Shown here: positions 1-11,130 of the stretch, piece after piece
Position numbering within the stretch: the first letter of the stretch is position 1
Layout: each line of letters starts with the position of its first letter
NCBI GenBank assembly: GCA_029204225.1
Contig: CM055098.1
Coordinates: forward strand, 3,459,607 to 3,523,606
Reading direction: 5' to 3'
Length of the DNA: 64,000 nt
Origin: Diphasiastrum complanatum
Lineage: Eukaryota > Streptophyta > Lycopodiopsida > Lycopodiales > Lycopodiaceae
Notes under the pieces: model-generated
Database searches by the model: none
Seen by the model: only the letters and a program-made list of their open reading frames with translations
What the model was told of the DNA's origin: nothing
Position numbers and translations under genes: made by a program

Positions 1-300
1 CATAGTTTCCCATATTTTTTTATCTTCACCCTTGCTAATGAAACTATGTACCTATGTTGACTAGGTACCTCTGGTAGTTTAAGCTTTTTAACCAGGGTGT
101 GGTTGATGAAATTATGGGTTGCCCCATCATCAACCATGACTCTTACTGACTGGTTACCAACTTTCCCATGCATACGTACTAGGTCATGCGGCCCAAAGCT
201 GAAGGGTCTCGCTAGCATTGCAGAGGTCAGCTGGCAACAGTGTTCATGATCTTCATGATTCACTTTGATCTCGGAAGCTGCCGAGTCACTGGGGAACATA
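1..300 (-). pseudogene. protease N-terminus of chromovirus copy A1 (cut by window edge)
   Basis: Minus-strand reading matches the protease region of A3 (14395-14695): it includes the aspartic protease active site VDDGATHNF, where Asp-Gly-Ala is the catalytic loop of retropepsins. This enzyme would cleave the Gag-Pol polyprotein. The region continues beyond base 1. It is offset in frame from the preceding gag stop, as expected from the damage at the zinc knuckle. Confidence 0.8.
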
Positions 301-394
301 CAGTCTGAACAAGATGAACTTGTTTTTTATCTTTTTTATCTTTTTTAGTGAAAGGCCCCTTGGGACACTGTCTGACTGTGTGTCCCTTGCCCAT

Positions 395-1438
395 TCACAC
401 AAAGCACAAACGTTCTTGTTTGGCTTTCTCAAAATCATCTGGTTTTAAGGGCTGTATGAGTGAAGGGCGTTTCTGAGGAGCTTCACCTTTAAATTTATCT
501 TCTTTCTTTCTTTTTAAAAATTTCTTTTTAAATTGAAAGTCTTTCTGAGGAAGCTGCTCAGAAAGTGGTTGCTGTCTCGCTCTCTTCCTACCCACTGAAT
601 CATCATAGATTTGAGCATATCTGAGAGCTTGCTCAAGGGTAGTAGGCGAGTTTCTCTGGACCTCTACTTTATATTCATCTTTGAGGCCACGGACAAATCC
701 CCTGATTTTCTGATAGTCATCCATATTTTTAATCTTTAAAATTGCTTCTCGATACTGCGAGATATATTGGATGAGGGATTTATCCATTACTGTTCTTTCC
801 CAGGCTTCCCAGGCTCTATCCAGTTCATTTTCTGGTAGAAATTCTCTTAGGAAAGCTTCTTCAAAAGCTTTCCATGACCGAGGAGTCTGCCCAGTCTCCT
901 GGAGATTTAACCACCACTTATAGGCCATAGACCCTAAGGAAAGACTGGCCTCAATTGCTTGCAAATGGTCAGGGGTCTGTTTAAGAGCATGAATGTTCTT
1001 CCATTTGCTGAGGAAGGTTTGTAGAATATCTGCATTTCTATCCTTCTCTTCCCCATTAAAAGTAGGAGGCTTTAAATCTTTAAAAACACTGGGGTGAGAC
1101 CGTAAAGTCTCACCCGAAACTGATGGAAGTGGAGAAGGGGATAACTGAGATGTGGAGGGAAGGCTTCCTTTCGCGGAGCTCAAAATCAAGTTTTTGAGTT
1201 CAGCGAACGAGTCGTCCACCCTGGACTTGAAATTGGCTAATGCCAGCTTCAGTTCATCCACTTCTGTTACCAATTGGAGGAACTGCTCCTTGGTAACCAG
1301 TTCGTCGAGTTCTTCGGCGAACTGTTCCTGTTCTTCTACTTCCATGGGTTCCTTCCCTTTTCTATAAGCCAAGGCTTCTGTTTCAAGTTCGTCGAAGCCT
1401 CTCTCCGGGGGTTGATCAGGTCCCTGAGGAGTGGTCAT
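395..1438 (-). pseudogene. gag: gag of chromovirus copy A1, stopped in the zinc knuckle
   Basis: Encodes 347 residues of a gypsy Gag polyprotein, the structural protein that packages element RNA in cytoplasmic particles. The N-terminal quarter is acidic and probably coiled-coil. Around residues 120-270 it has a retrotransposon capsid region (motifs such as AYKWWLNL and SWKAFEEAFLREF). A Lys/Arg-rich stretch follows, then the zinc knuckle. The frame hits TGA exactly at the second cysteine of the CCHC knuckle (CFV, stop, MGKGH, then RQC beyond). The start is the Met of MTTPQGPDQPP, shared with copy A3. A3 is broken in the same knuckle by a different lesion, a 1-nt deletion, so the two copies died independently. 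Confidence 0.9.
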
Positions 1439-1490
1439 CTTCGGAACTGAAAGAGAGCTACCTTAACTTCTGAAGGAAAAAAAGTCTAAA

Positions 1491-2000
1491 AGACAAACTT
1501 CGTAAGTCTATCAACAATGACCCAAACTGAATCATGGCCCTTCCCTGTACGTGGAAGGCCCACCACAAAATGCATAAAGATACTTTCCCAGTTTTCAGCA
1601 GAAATATCCAATGGATGTAATAGGCCACTAGCTTTTAGCCTTTTTGCTTTATTTAATTGACAGCCTTTACTTGACTTTCATCTTAGGCCACCAAAAGTGC
1701 CGCCTAACTAGGTCAAGAGTTCTTTGCATACCCAGATGTCCTGCGCATGGACTATCATGACACTCATGCAAGATTAGGGCCCTAACTGTGTCATTCTCCA
1801 GTACACATACCTTGCCCTTACGAAACAAGATCCCATTTTCATATAGCAAGATCCATTTCAGTCTTTCCCTGATTCAAGGAATCCTGCTTACCCGAATCGA
1901 CCCCAAAAAGTACTTGTTGCCAATACTTTCCAAAAAAATGGATCTGACTCAAAAAGTCCTTGGAGAGACTGAAATAATCCCGGTTGTATATCTACTTTCT
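1491..2000 (-). pseudogene. Integrase fragment of a second gypsy lineage
   Basis: Minus-strand translation shows the linker and zinc-binding start of a gypsy integrase: LLYENGILFRKGKVCV, then HECHDSPCAGHLG (the His pair of the H2C2 finger), RRHFWWPKMK, then a short deletion that removes the first Cys region. It resumes with CQLNKAKRLKASGLLHPLDI and FVVGLPRTGKGHDSVWVIVDRLTK, the start of the DDE core. Several stops and frameshifts. It abuts the truncated family A copy at about 1490 and the LINE at about 2100; no LTR is seen. Confidence 0.8.
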
Positions 2001-2122
2001 AAGTAGTTTTTGGACTTCCCAACCATTTTCTAGGGTATTTGTCTAGGGTTTATGCTTAAGCACTCCTTGCTGCCCTTCGTTGGCCTTGCCCTTGCTTTTT
2101 CACTGACCCTGCTCTTCCTCAG

Positions 2123-3120
2123 TTGCCTTCTTCCTATCTCACGGCTCCAGGTTTAGATTTGCGCATAAAGCGGACTAAGAGTTTCATGCCGAAAAACCCT
2201 CGAAAGCGTCCTCGCACTTTGGAGAAACCGTCCACCGATCATTACGCCTCTGTAAGCCCTCAGCCGTCACCGGGATCCTCAGCACATATGGGGGACACCA
2301 TCCACACCTATGCTCGCCATGCCACTACGAAGAACATCTCCTCCTTGAATGAATACATCTCTAAGCAATTTGCAAATGTTCTCTCTCAACTTACTGAACT
2401 GCGTGCGGATCTGCTTACCAAGGCTGCCACGATTAATGCCCAGAAATCACTTCTCTTCGTGCGGAGTTTGGTGCTTTCCAGGGCAACATCATCCCCAACA
2501 TCACAAGTAAAGTTGAGAATGCTAAAGCTTCTATCGGTAAGATCCACCACCTTGAGCGCCAAATTTATGACACTGTTGAGAGTGCTAATCGCATCCATGT
2601 GCTTGAACAACGTCTTCATGAAACTGTGGAACACGTCCAAAAGATCCCTCTCTCGAGAAAGAGGTCCGTGAGACCACATCATGGTCTTCTACATTTAAAT
2701 CCTCCACCGCCACTCCTTCTGCAGCCCCCTCCTTGGACTCCACGGTACAAGGCATCCTAGCAGAACAACAATGCCGAGATGATAAGAAGTTAAACTTGTG
2801 GTTGCGGGGTCTTCCTACCGAGGGTACAACATTGCATTAGGTTACATCTTTGTTTACATCGCGCATGGACTCTCTCTTCCAGGCATCCAGTACGCTTGGC
2901 GACTCAAACTGATCCCAAGGTTTTATTTGTCAAATTCGCACTCTCTGCGGCTCTCACGTTTACATTGATACTCACTGCCACCAATGGTTACAGCGCAAAT
3001 CCATCATTCAAGAAGCGAGGGAAAAACAATAGCGGGTGGTCTTCACAATTGGCAGCCCGCGCTTTTTCTCTAAGCAGCAATAGGGAGTTGGGGTATTCGG
3101 GCATGGGAGCGGCCCGATAA
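2123..3120 (+). pseudogene. LINE L1a ORF1 (RNA-binding protein), broken
   Basis: Start of the LINE: a basic, Ser/Pro-rich N-terminus (RKRPRTLEKPSTDHY) followed by a probable coiled-coil at about 2340-2660 (SLNEYISKQFANVLSQL). After a frame change comes the segment that in L1b reads RRDDKKLNLKFQGLPTEG, the start of an RRM-like fold typical of LINE ORF1 proteins. ORF1p coats the element RNA. L1a has diverged (NAEMIRS-type frame, stops near 2750 and 2840). Relative to L1b it retains about 380 bp of coiled-coil sequence that L1b has lost. Confidence 0.7.
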
Positions 3121-3129
3121 CCCCTGCTA

Positions 3130-3735
3130 GCGTCACTTTTGGTTTTTGGAACTATGGCGGCCTCTCTACCTCTTCTATGGCAACGGACCTAGATCAGTAT
3201 CTGCGCTCGGGGCACGTTTTCTTCTTTGCTAAGACACATGAATCTCCTACTCACCCACTCCCACCTATCTCTGGTTACCAGTGGCTCTCAGCCCCCCGTC
3301 CTATGCTTCAGGGCCATCTTCTTCGTGCTTTCGGAGGTGTGGCGTGTCTGTACATGGTTACATCTTGCTTGCTGGAGACTTTAATGCTCACACAAATACC
3401 AGCCAAACTCACTTTTATGAGGATGTGCTTTGCCTTCGACCCTTGGATATGTCGTATGCACACTCGTCGACGGATTCAGCAGCCAGTGACTTTTACTGCT
3501 GGCACAGGCACACGGGTTCATTTTCCTCAACGGTCTTCCTCAGTGGCCATCGTCCTCTGGGTATACATGTCGTTGTTTTGGCGGCGGATACAGGGTTGTC
3601 GATTATTTTATTACATCATCTACTTCCCCACTTGCAATCTTTCACTGTTTCTCCCTCAGTTCTTTCTGACCACTCGATGTTGTACCTTTCCTTTGCCCCT
3701 CCCCTTCACCCACCTTCTTGTCCCTCAATTCCGCC
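3130..3735 (+). pseudogene. LINE L1a APE-like endonuclease domain, degenerate
   Basis: Begins with the conserved domain entry (SVTFGFWNYGGL-like; FGFWNCGGL in L1b at about 7095). The frame at 3281-4126 then shows GYILLAGDFNAHTN, matching the GDFNAH metal and phosphate-binding motif, and VLSDHSMLYLSF, matching the terminal SDH motif of exonuclease-endonuclease-phosphatase folds. This enzyme nicks target DNA to prime reverse transcription. Sequence between the motifs is poorly conserved and out of frame in places, so it is certainly inactive. Confidence 0.8.
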
Positions 3736-4389
3736 CCCCCAACCTCCTTTTTCTCATATACCTCCCCATAAACGCCAAGACGACATTGACCGTGTCTCAT
3801 GTGCACTTGCCCACTTCCCCTTTTCCTCGAATCTCTCGACCCAAGCCTCCTTTCTCACCACCTCTCTCACCACTGTTGCTGCAGTCATCTCCCCTCCCCC
3901 CCGCCGCAGCTCGGCTCATTGCAGGACACATAATAAATGGTATGACAAATCTTGCTCTTCCTTCCAAACCTATCTCAAGTACGTCCGATCCGTTTCACCT
4001 TTGCTCTCTTCCTTGGTTGAAAAACAGTATCGCACATTTCTACACCGCAAGAAAGATGTATACAATACGACCCGCTCAACCCAACTACTGCACAACTTAC
4101 ACTCAGCCTCCTCCGTTGCCTTTTAGAAGGCTTTTCTTCCTAAGTCTCGCACCATTCCTCCCATCCCTCTCCAGTCTTGGATTGATCATGCGACCCACCT
4201 CTATACCACCCAACACCCCCCACTCCTTTTGTCTCCCCGCCCACTTCGTTGTGACCTTTTCAATACCCATATCGTTGAAGATGTTATTCGTCAGCTCCAC
4301 AACCACCGTTCTCTTGATGTCAATTTCCTTTCTGTTGAACTTATCAAACCCTTGGCCCAACTTGCTTCCCCTCTTCTCGCACCAACCTC

Positions 4390-5070
4390 CTTCGCCCCAT
4401 TTTGAAAAAAGGTGATGCAATGCAAGTTGACAGCTACCGGACCATCATGATTAGCCACATTGTCATTAAAGTCTTCGGCGTCGTCCTTCATCGTCTGCTT
4501 TTTATGGAGGCTGATTCACGTGGACTCTATGCTACAGGACAGGCGGGCTTTCACCGTGGTTACTGCACCCTTGATCGTGTGCTCACCCTGCGCAGCATTG
4601 TTGAAGAAGCCAAACATGCGGGCCGCAAAGTTTTTGCTTGCTTCGTTGACTTGCAGAAAGCTTTTGATTCAATTTCCCAAGGTCTTCTTCTTCGCAGGTT
4701 ACGGCAACTTCATATTCCTAACTCCATGCTTGCAGCAATTATTACCTTGTCTGAGAGGGTTCTAGCAAGGATTCGGCAAGGGTCTACTCCTATCCACAAC
4801 ACTGTTGGTGTTAAGCAAGGTTGTCCCTTGTCCACTACTCTATTCGCCCTGTATGTAGATGATTTGGAGCGCCTTATTTGTGAAGAAGGTGGGGAAGGTT
4901 GTCCACTTGCTCACTTGATTATTCCTATCCTTCTTTATGTTGATGACATTGTTCTTCTTTCTTCTTCCACAGCTGGTCTACAGCGTCACTTACATGTCTT
5001 ACATCATTTTTGTACCTTATGGGGCCTATCTGTCAACCTAGGGAAAACTAAGGTCTTGATTTTCACACTA
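4390..5070 (+). pseudogene. LINE L1a reverse transcriptase domain
   Basis: The best-preserved part of L1a. In one frame it shows QAGFHRGYCTLDRV, motif A FACFVDLQKAFDSI with the first catalytic Asp, motif B GVKQGCPLSTTLFALYVDDLERL, and motif C LLYVDDIVLLSS with the catalytic Asp pair, followed by GLSVNLGKTKVLIF. This is the plant LINE RT fold. The N-terminal part of the RT lies in other frames upstream (from about 4130), and the frame is lost after about 5070. L1b (18290-18775) has the same motifs with YADD in motif C. Confidence 0.93.
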
Positions 5071-5678
5071 ATCGTCACAGTCTTCGCAACTATCACTTTC
5101 TATACGCTGGACAGGAGGTTGAGATTGTCACTTCTTATACCTACTTGGGAGTCTTATTCACGGCGCCACTGCTTCGACTGCTTTTAAAAGGGTTTCATTG
5201 GGGATTGGGCAGCTATTTCCCGTATTTTGACGAATATGTTGTCACGCATGATTCGGGCCAAGACATGATATTCTTTGCGCTTGCGCGGAGTTTGCCACCC
5301 CTCCCATCATTCTCGAGGGGTTTTTTCATATCATACGCCTTCTTCAGCGCATTCAGCATATTCACTTTTCCCACACGAATAGATATATTGCAGCCGCGCT
5401 TTGCTCTTCTTCTGCTCTTGCTGCTTCCAATACCAAGATTTCATGGAACCAGCAGGTGGTGGATTTACTACGTTCTTTGGACATCTCTGTCACGGACCTT
5501 CCATCGGGAACTAATCGGTATATTCGTCGCCGGCCCTTTTGTCGTTACATGCAGCACACATGGGGACCCAACTCAGCTTCCCAACCGTGCCACATTTATT
5601 ACCAGACACTTTCTTTCCCTTGATCCAGTCAGTTTACCTCTACTCCCGCTGTATCTCTCATAGTCACTCTTTTACGGC

Positions 5679-6068
5679 TTGCGTTACCACATTGGACAGC
5701 TACGCACCTCTTCCCATCGGCTTGCTGTTGAGACTGGTCGCTGCTGGAATATCCCCCGTGAGCACAAATTATGTCGCCTCTATTCTATGCGCGAGCTTGA
5801 AAATGAGGCACACTTCTTACTTCGATGCCCAGTTTATTATGAGATCCATGGTCGATATTATTGTCTTTATCGGGATGGTCCACATACATTTACCAGTTTT
5901 TTCTCTTATCATGATGCTTGGTGTTTGGGGCTTTTTTTCCGTGACTTCGTCAGTCACTTTTGCCTCCGCACGATCATATGCATAGACTCTCAGCAATTGC
6001 TAGTTATGGGATACTATAAGACCCGAGCCCATAATGAGGATTCGGATGATGACCTTTTTTGTGCTTGA
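5679..6068 (+). pseudogene. LINE L1a C-terminal Cys-His (zf-RVT-like) region
   Basis: Frame reading LCRLYSMRELENEAHFLLRCPVY matches the Cys/His motif (C, E-x-H, x4-C-P) found after the RT in plant LINEs, thought to bind nucleic acid during target-primed reverse transcription. The sequence between 5070 and 5679 is in changing frames and is the poorly conserved RT thumb/connection. The end at 6068 approximates the LINE ORF2 stop. Confidence 0.7.
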
Positions 6069-6069
6069 C

Positions 6070-6390
6070 ACATTCTTGCATCACTTTTAGCTACTCTAAG
6101 CTTGTTTCTCAAGATGTTGCTGCTATCCTTTTGCAATAGATCCTCAACAATTTGAGTTTTGAAAATTTTGATTTTTCTTGATCTCAAAATTTTCGCAATT
6201 TGTAAAATCCGTACATTCTGTACGGATCCGTACCATACTGCAAGTACAATCTGACGACTGTGTAGTGCTTTGTCTTACCTTTGATCTGAATCAATTTTCG
6301 GGTCAATCGGACTTTGTATGACAAAGTTACGCTCATTTTCGGAAAACTGCTTGATTAGGGTTTTGCTTCCTCTCTCATCTATCTCCTGCA
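6070..6390. other. Spacer between two LINE copies
   Basis: No coding similarity seen. Probably LINE L1a 3' untranslated sequence followed by the L1b 5' untranslated region. It holds a short repeated motif around GTACGGATCCGTAC (6210-6235). Confidence 0.4.
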
Positions 6391-7346
6391 AATCATCCTA
6401 CGGCTTCGCTTCACCTTCCTCCAGGCCGTCTTGCGCACAAAGCGTGCTAAGAAGTTTATGTCTACAGGCTCTCGCAAACGTCTTCGTACTTTGAAAATTG
6501 CATCCACCATGCCTACCGATTCTGTCAGCGCTCCACCGCCACAGGTTGCTGCTTCATCCTCAGCTGCTATGGGAGACACATGCCAGAAGTACATGAGACC
6601 AAATCATGGGCTTCTATCCTAAGATCATCTACCACTTCTTCGTCTTCTATAGCACCCTCCTTAGACACCACGGTACAAGGCGTCTTGGCAGAACAACAAC
6701 GTCGGGATGACAAAAAGCTCAACTTAAAATTCCAAGGTCTTCCTACTGAGGGCACAGCACTGGACCAGGTTACCTCTTTGTTTACTTCACGCATGGGGCT
6801 CTTAGTTCCACGTATCCAGTATGCTTGGCGCCTCGGTGATCCGAAGGTATTATTATGGACGACCGGCAGATAGTTCTTCGTGCGCGTCGTACTCTCCGAG
6901 GCTCTCAGATTTACATAGATGATGACCTTACTCACTGCCAACGGTTACAACGTGAAACAATCATTCAGGAGGCAAGGACAAAACAACAGCGGGTGGTATT
7001 TACAAATGGCAACCCTCGCTTTTTCGCCAAGCGTCAATAGGAAGTTTGGGTACTCGGGCATGGGAGCAGCCCGATAGCCCCGGCTAGCGTCACATTCGGT
7101 TTTTGGAATTGCGGCGGCCTCTTCACCTCTTCTACAGCGACTGATCTTGACACCTATCTGTGTTCGGCTGATTTTCTACTTTTTGCAGAGACATATGAGT
7201 CTTCCACACACACACTTCCGCACATTTTTGGTTTTCAGCGGATTTCTGCTCCACGACCTATGCTACAATGCAGGATACTTCGGGCCTCTGGTGGAGTTGC
7301 ATGTTTGTACAGGTCGGTGTATACTCCTATTCGGTTGGTGTCTCAG
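6390..7346 (+). mobile_element. LINE L1b, first piece (ORF1 and start of endonuclease)
   Basis: Sister of L1a. Reads LRTKRAKKFMSTGSRKRLRTL and then, after a deletion of about 380 bp relative to L1a, RRDDKKLNLKFQGLPTEG and LRGSQIYIDDDLTHCQRLQRE (RRM-like ORF1 ending near RRVVFTNGNPRFF). It continues into VTFGFWNCGGLF, the beginning of the endonuclease. At about 7346 the LINE stops at ACLYRSVYTPIRLVS and gypsy integrase begins. The element resumes at 8439 with about 100-170 bp of LINE sequence missing at the junction. Confidence 0.85.
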
Positions 7347-7606
7347 TATAAAGGATACTGATGACTTCACTATCCGTAATGGACAATTGTTCAGGAAAGG
7401 GAAGGTTTGTGTGCCTAATGTGGATGTTGTTAAGAATAAAACCAATGTGGAATAGGGTTCTAGCAGTTACATCAAGCGGGACTGATGATCATGGTGATCA
7501 GTCTGGGGGGAAGCATATAAAGGGTACTGATGACTTCTCTATCCGTAATGGACTATTGTTCAGGAAAGGGAAGGTTTGTGTGCCTGATGTGGATGTTGTT
7601 AAGAAT
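7347..7606 (+). repeat. Tandem duplication inside the integrase fragment (169-bp unit)
   Basis: The 91-bp stretch 7347-7437 recurs at 7516-7606 with only a handful of mismatches, exactly 169 bp apart. Both copies encode the start of the integrase (TDDF[T/S]IRNG to VDVVKN). The 78 bp between them is linker sequence that precedes the integrase, so this looks like a simple tandem duplication after insertion. Confidence 0.9.
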
Positions 7607-8438
7607 TATGAATGTCATGACTCACCATACGCAGGACATCCCGACATACATCGTATATTGGATTTGGTACGAAGGGATTTTTATTGGCCAAAACTCAAGC
7701 CCTTTGTAGAATCTTATGTGGTCAAGTGTGACCAATGCCAGTTGAATGAAGCTGAACGCCATAAGGCTGGCGGTTTGTTGCATCCATTGGATATCCCTGA
7801 TAAGAGATGGGATAGTATTTCCATGGATTTCGTGGTTGGGTTACCGCGGACGAATAAACAACATGATGCAATTTGGGTTGTGGTCGACCGTCTTACCAAA
7901 TTGGCATCTGTTTAGGCTTTACGGATTACCAAGTGATATTGTGAGCGATCGCAATTCGAAGTTCACCGATCACTTTTGGTCGGCCATGTTTGCTAAACTA
8001 GAGAAGACACTGAGCTTGGGTTCTTCTAATCATCCTGACACGGATGGACAGATGGAAAGAACAAATCAGACGATGGAACAAATGCTTCGGGCATATGTTT
8101 CCAAACGGCAATCTGATTGGGAAAAGTACCTTCCATTGATCGAGTTTGCTTATAATAGTAGTAAGCATTCGGCTACCGGTTATAGCCTGTTTATGCTTAT
8201 GTACGGTTTTGAGCCTAGGTCTCCTATCGACACGATATGCAGGAAATGCTACGGATTGCACGTGAAAATGTACAGAGTGCCCAGGATAGGGATCGACATT
8301 ATGCAAATCTGAAAAGATCACCAAGAGACTTCCAGGTGGGAGATTGGGTATATTTGAGAATCCCGAAGGATTCAAGTGTAATGCGTACCGGCAAGCATTA
8401 TAAGTTGTCCCCTAGATATAGAGGACCGTTTAAACTCA
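7347..8438 (+). pseudogene. Gypsy integrase fragment inserted in LINE L1b
   Basis: Integrase of a gypsy lineage distinct from family A. Seen in order: FSIRNGLLFRKGKVCVPD, HDSPYAGHPD (H2C2 His), CDQCQLNEAER (Cys pair), SMDFVVGLPRTNKQHDAIWV (first catalytic Asp), a deletion, DIVSDRNSKFTDHFW (second Asp), DGQMERTNQTMEQ (catalytic Glu), AYNSSKHSATGYSLFMLMYG, and the C-terminal DWVYLRIP to KLSPRYRGPFKLI. At least three frame changes. No LTR or target duplication is visible, so it probably arrived as a truncated insertion or by illegitimate recombination. Confidence 0.88.
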
Positions 8439-8711
8439 TCAACGACGGTTACGCTTTTTGGAAAATAGCTTCTGTGGTTGGCTCAAGCATACGGTCTCAT
8501 TATCCTTAACGGTCTTGGCCATCCTCCTCTGCATATAGTTGCCACCCATTTGGTGGCGGTCACAGCATAGTGGACTCTTTCATTGCATCTCCTGCTTTAT
8601 TGCCCCGCCTGGCATCCTTCACCATCTCTACCCCGGTCCTCGCTGATCACTCTTTGCTCTACCTCTCCTTCTCCCCAGCGCCAAGTCCGCCTTCTCCTCC
8701 ACCTTCCCTCT
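8439..8711 (+). mobile_element. LINE L1b, second piece (end of endonuclease)
   Basis: Aligns with L1a at about 3465-3735. It includes the CTTAACGGTCTT stretch shared with L1a and the terminal endonuclease motif [14 protein letters not shown]. It ends in a pyrimidine-rich Pro/Ser segment where chromovirus A2 begins abruptly at about 8712. LINE sequence resumes at 18025 with roughly 45-55 bp missing relative to L1a. Confidence 0.85.
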
Positions 8712-8712
8712 T

Positions 8713-10772
8713 TTGCGTCTTTGCATAGATTACAGAGCCCTCAATAAAGTCACAATTAAGTATAAATACCCTATGCCTCGGGCAGACGAGTTGTTTGATC
8801 AACTCGACGGGGCTAAGTTTTTCAGCAAAATAGACCTCAGATCGGGATATCATCAAGTCCATATAAAATCGGAAGATGTCTCGAAAACAGCTTTTAGGAC
8901 TCGTCACAGTCATTATGAGTTTAAGGTGATGCCATTTGGGCTCACAAATGCTCCAACTACCTTTATGACCTTGATGAACAGTGTCCTCAGACCATACTTG
9001 GGTAAGTTTGTAGTCGTATTTTTAGATGACATCCTCGTTTACAGCAAAACGAGGAAGGAGCATCTAAAACACCTCAGCAAGGTGTTTCGACTGCTCAGAA
9101 AGCATAAGCTCTATGCTAAACAATCCAAGTGTGAATTATTCGTTGAAGAAGTAGCATATTTGGGTCACATTATCTCTTCAGATGGGATTAAGATGGACCC
9201 AAATAAGGTTAAAGCCATACTTAGTTGGCTGAGACCTCAGAATATTTTGGAACTTCAGATCTTTCTTGGTCTGGCAAGATATTACAGACGATTTGTCAAG
9301 GAATATGCTCAGATAGCAGTTCCTACGACAAATCTCCTTAAGGGGAAGGGAAAGGAGTTCATTTGGGAGTCCGCACAGCAGGAGAGCTTTGATGCTCTCA
9401 AAACAGCCTTAGCTACAGCACCAGTTTTAAAAGTCGTCGACCCCAATCAGTCATTTGTGGTCGAAACAGATGCTAGCGACTTTGCAGTAGGTGCTGTGCT
9501 AACTCAGGGCGGACGACCAGTTGCGTTCGAGAGTAAAAAACTCGAGCCAGCTCAGACTAGGTATAGTGCCTATGAAAAGGAACTCTTTTCTATAGTACAT
9601 GCCCTTAAGACTTGGAGGCATTATTTGTATGGTGCCAACTTTGAGGTCCTGACAGACCATGAGAGTCTCAGATACCTTTGCAATCAACCTGAGCTTAGAG
9701 GTCGGAAAGCTCGTTGGGCAGAGTTGATGCAAGAGTTTGAAGTGTCTATCAGATATAGACGTGGAAAATTCAATACAGTAGCAGATGCCCTTAGCAGAAT
9801 GCCTATGATAAACGAGCTGAGTTTTACTCAGATTCGTAATGAGTTACTCGAGTCCTTGAGAGGGAAATGCCAGCATGATGCATTCTTCTCTATTATCTGG
9901 AACTCAGTCCAAAACAGACAGTTACAGACTCCAGAACCAGTTCCCGGGGCTGGTGCCAGTTCATCCAAGAATACGGCAGCTTCCGTTGAGGATGATGATG
10001 AGTCCGAGTATACGTCGTCAGATGACGTTGAGGATTCTGAGCCTGTATTACCCAAGCAAACCCCTGTGGTTGAGGGTCAGTTGACTCAAGGATTCAAATG
10101 GAAACAGTATTCCATTCAGGATGAGTACTTGCTCTATAGAGATAGAGTATGCGTCCCCAATTCAGAGGATTATAGGCAGCAGGTCCTATATGAATGTCAT
10201 GACAATCCTAGCGCGGGACACCCAGGCATACTAAAGACCTATGAGCTTCTTCGTAGGCAATTTTTCTGGCCCAGTATGAAAAAGGACGTCCACCAGTATG
10301 TAATCAGTTGCCAGAAATGTCAAGTAAATAAAGCAGAGCGTTTAAGGGCAGGAGGGTTGTTGCATCCCTTAGAAATACCAGCTGGTAAATGGGAGAGTAT
10401 CTCCATGGATTTTATAGTAGGCCTGCCTAAAACCCAAAAGGGTAATGACGCTATATGGGTCACAGTTGACCGTCTGACCAAAATGGCGCATTTTATTCCG
10501 ACCAAAACAACCGTTAGAGCTCCAGAGTTAGCGAGGTTGTTTGTAGATGGGCTATTTAAATTGTGCGGTCTACCTTCCGGCATAGTCAGCGACCGGGACA
10601 GTAAGTTTACTGGAAATTTTTGGAGGGCAGTATTCCATCATCTCCATACTAAACTTAATATGAGTACCATCGACCATCCACAGACGGACGGTCAAACAGA
10701 AAGGGTAAATCAAGTGCTGGAGGATATGCTTCGTGCATACGTCAGCAAGAGGCAACTAATTGGGAGGAGTAT
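8713..10772 (+). pseudogene. pol: Pol of chromovirus A2: RT, RNase H and most of integrase
   Basis: Reverse transcriptase from the [10 protein letters not shown] region, with [13 protein letters not shown] (motif A Asp), MPFGLTNAP (motif B) and [12 protein letters not shown] (motif C, FLDD). RNase H follows with [27 protein letters not shown] and TVADALSRM. An unusual acidic linker then leads to the integrase: [10 protein letters not shown] and CQKCQ (H2C2), [26 protein letters not shown] and DGQTERVNQ (DDE). The polyprotein replicates and integrates the element. The frame is open throughout this stretch, but a 1-nt deletion at about 10754 just before the A3 insertion shifts the frame relative to A3. 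The enzyme core is otherwise close to consensus; truncation at the 5' side makes it defective. Confidence 0.95.
10768..10772. repeat. Target-site duplication AGTAT, left copy
   Basis: AGTAT immediately left of the A3 element, repeated at 16961-16965 on the right. In A3's own integrase the same codons (WEEYLSILE region) are uninterrupted, confirming where the target was opened. Confidence 0.97.
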
Positions 10773-11130
10773 TGTAATAAATCTTAACACCACAGTAGGG
10801 CAAACACTAATTGATCCACCCAACCTTGCCTACTCCCTGATATAGAGTAAGCCCCTCCTAGCCCAATGTGAGGACTGGTAGCATGCAACTGCCAAGTGTC
10901 GGCCACGTGGCACTGACGTGGTCGACTGCACGTCGGGACCCAACTGGGGGCCCTATCCTGCTGACAGGGTCCCTAGACTGTGTTAGGCCCGCCATGGCTA
11001 TGGACCGTGCTGGGGCACACTACTCACACTGTCTTGCCCTGTTGGTCATGTACACTGGACACGACCCTGACTGTGGTATCTGACCTATCTGTGTTCCCTA
11101 GGGTTCGGCACTGGTTACGAGCTCGTAACA
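10773..11130 (-). repeat. 3' LTR of A3
   Basis: 358-bp LTR that reads TGTTACGAGC to ATCTATTACA in element orientation. Starts with TG, ends with CA. The first bases form a perfect 16-bp palindrome, GTTACGAGCTCGTAAC. It contains a G-box (CACGTG) and a TATATC stretch about 60 bp further downstream. Slightly more diverged than the other LTRs of the family here. Confidence 0.97.

Larger units (their letters stand above)
1..1490 (-). mobile_element. Ty3/gypsy chromovirus family A, copy A1 (leader, gag, start of protease)
   Basis: Minus-strand piece that is nearly identical, base by base, to 14395-15888 of the complete copy A3. It runs from the protease region at the window edge through gag to about 50 bp of 5' leader. 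At about 1490 the match to A3 stops abruptly, and the sequence continues as integrase of a different gypsy lineage, so the 5' end (rest of leader, PBS, LTR) is missing here. The rest of the element lies outside the window to the left. Certain as a family A copy; the cause of the truncation is unknown. Confidence 0.93.
2123..6070 (+). mobile_element. Non-LTR retrotransposon (LINE) L1a, nearly full length, decayed
   Basis: Plus-strand LINE with ORF1-like region, an APE-type endonuclease, reverse transcriptase and a C-terminal Cys-His motif in the usual order. Its sister copy L1b (pieces at 6390-7346, 8439-8711 and 18025-18775) aligns with it along most of its length and fixes the approximate 5' end. 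No open frame runs through; at least five frame changes and several stops are present. The 3' end is placed at the last coding similarity near 6070; an A-rich tail and flanking duplication could not be identified. Confidence 0.88.

Noticed and set aside
3177-4415. 412-codon plus-strand frame
   Set aside because: It is an alternative frame over the degenerate LINE endonuclease and pyrimidine-rich linker; the GDFNAH and SDH motifs lie in another frame.
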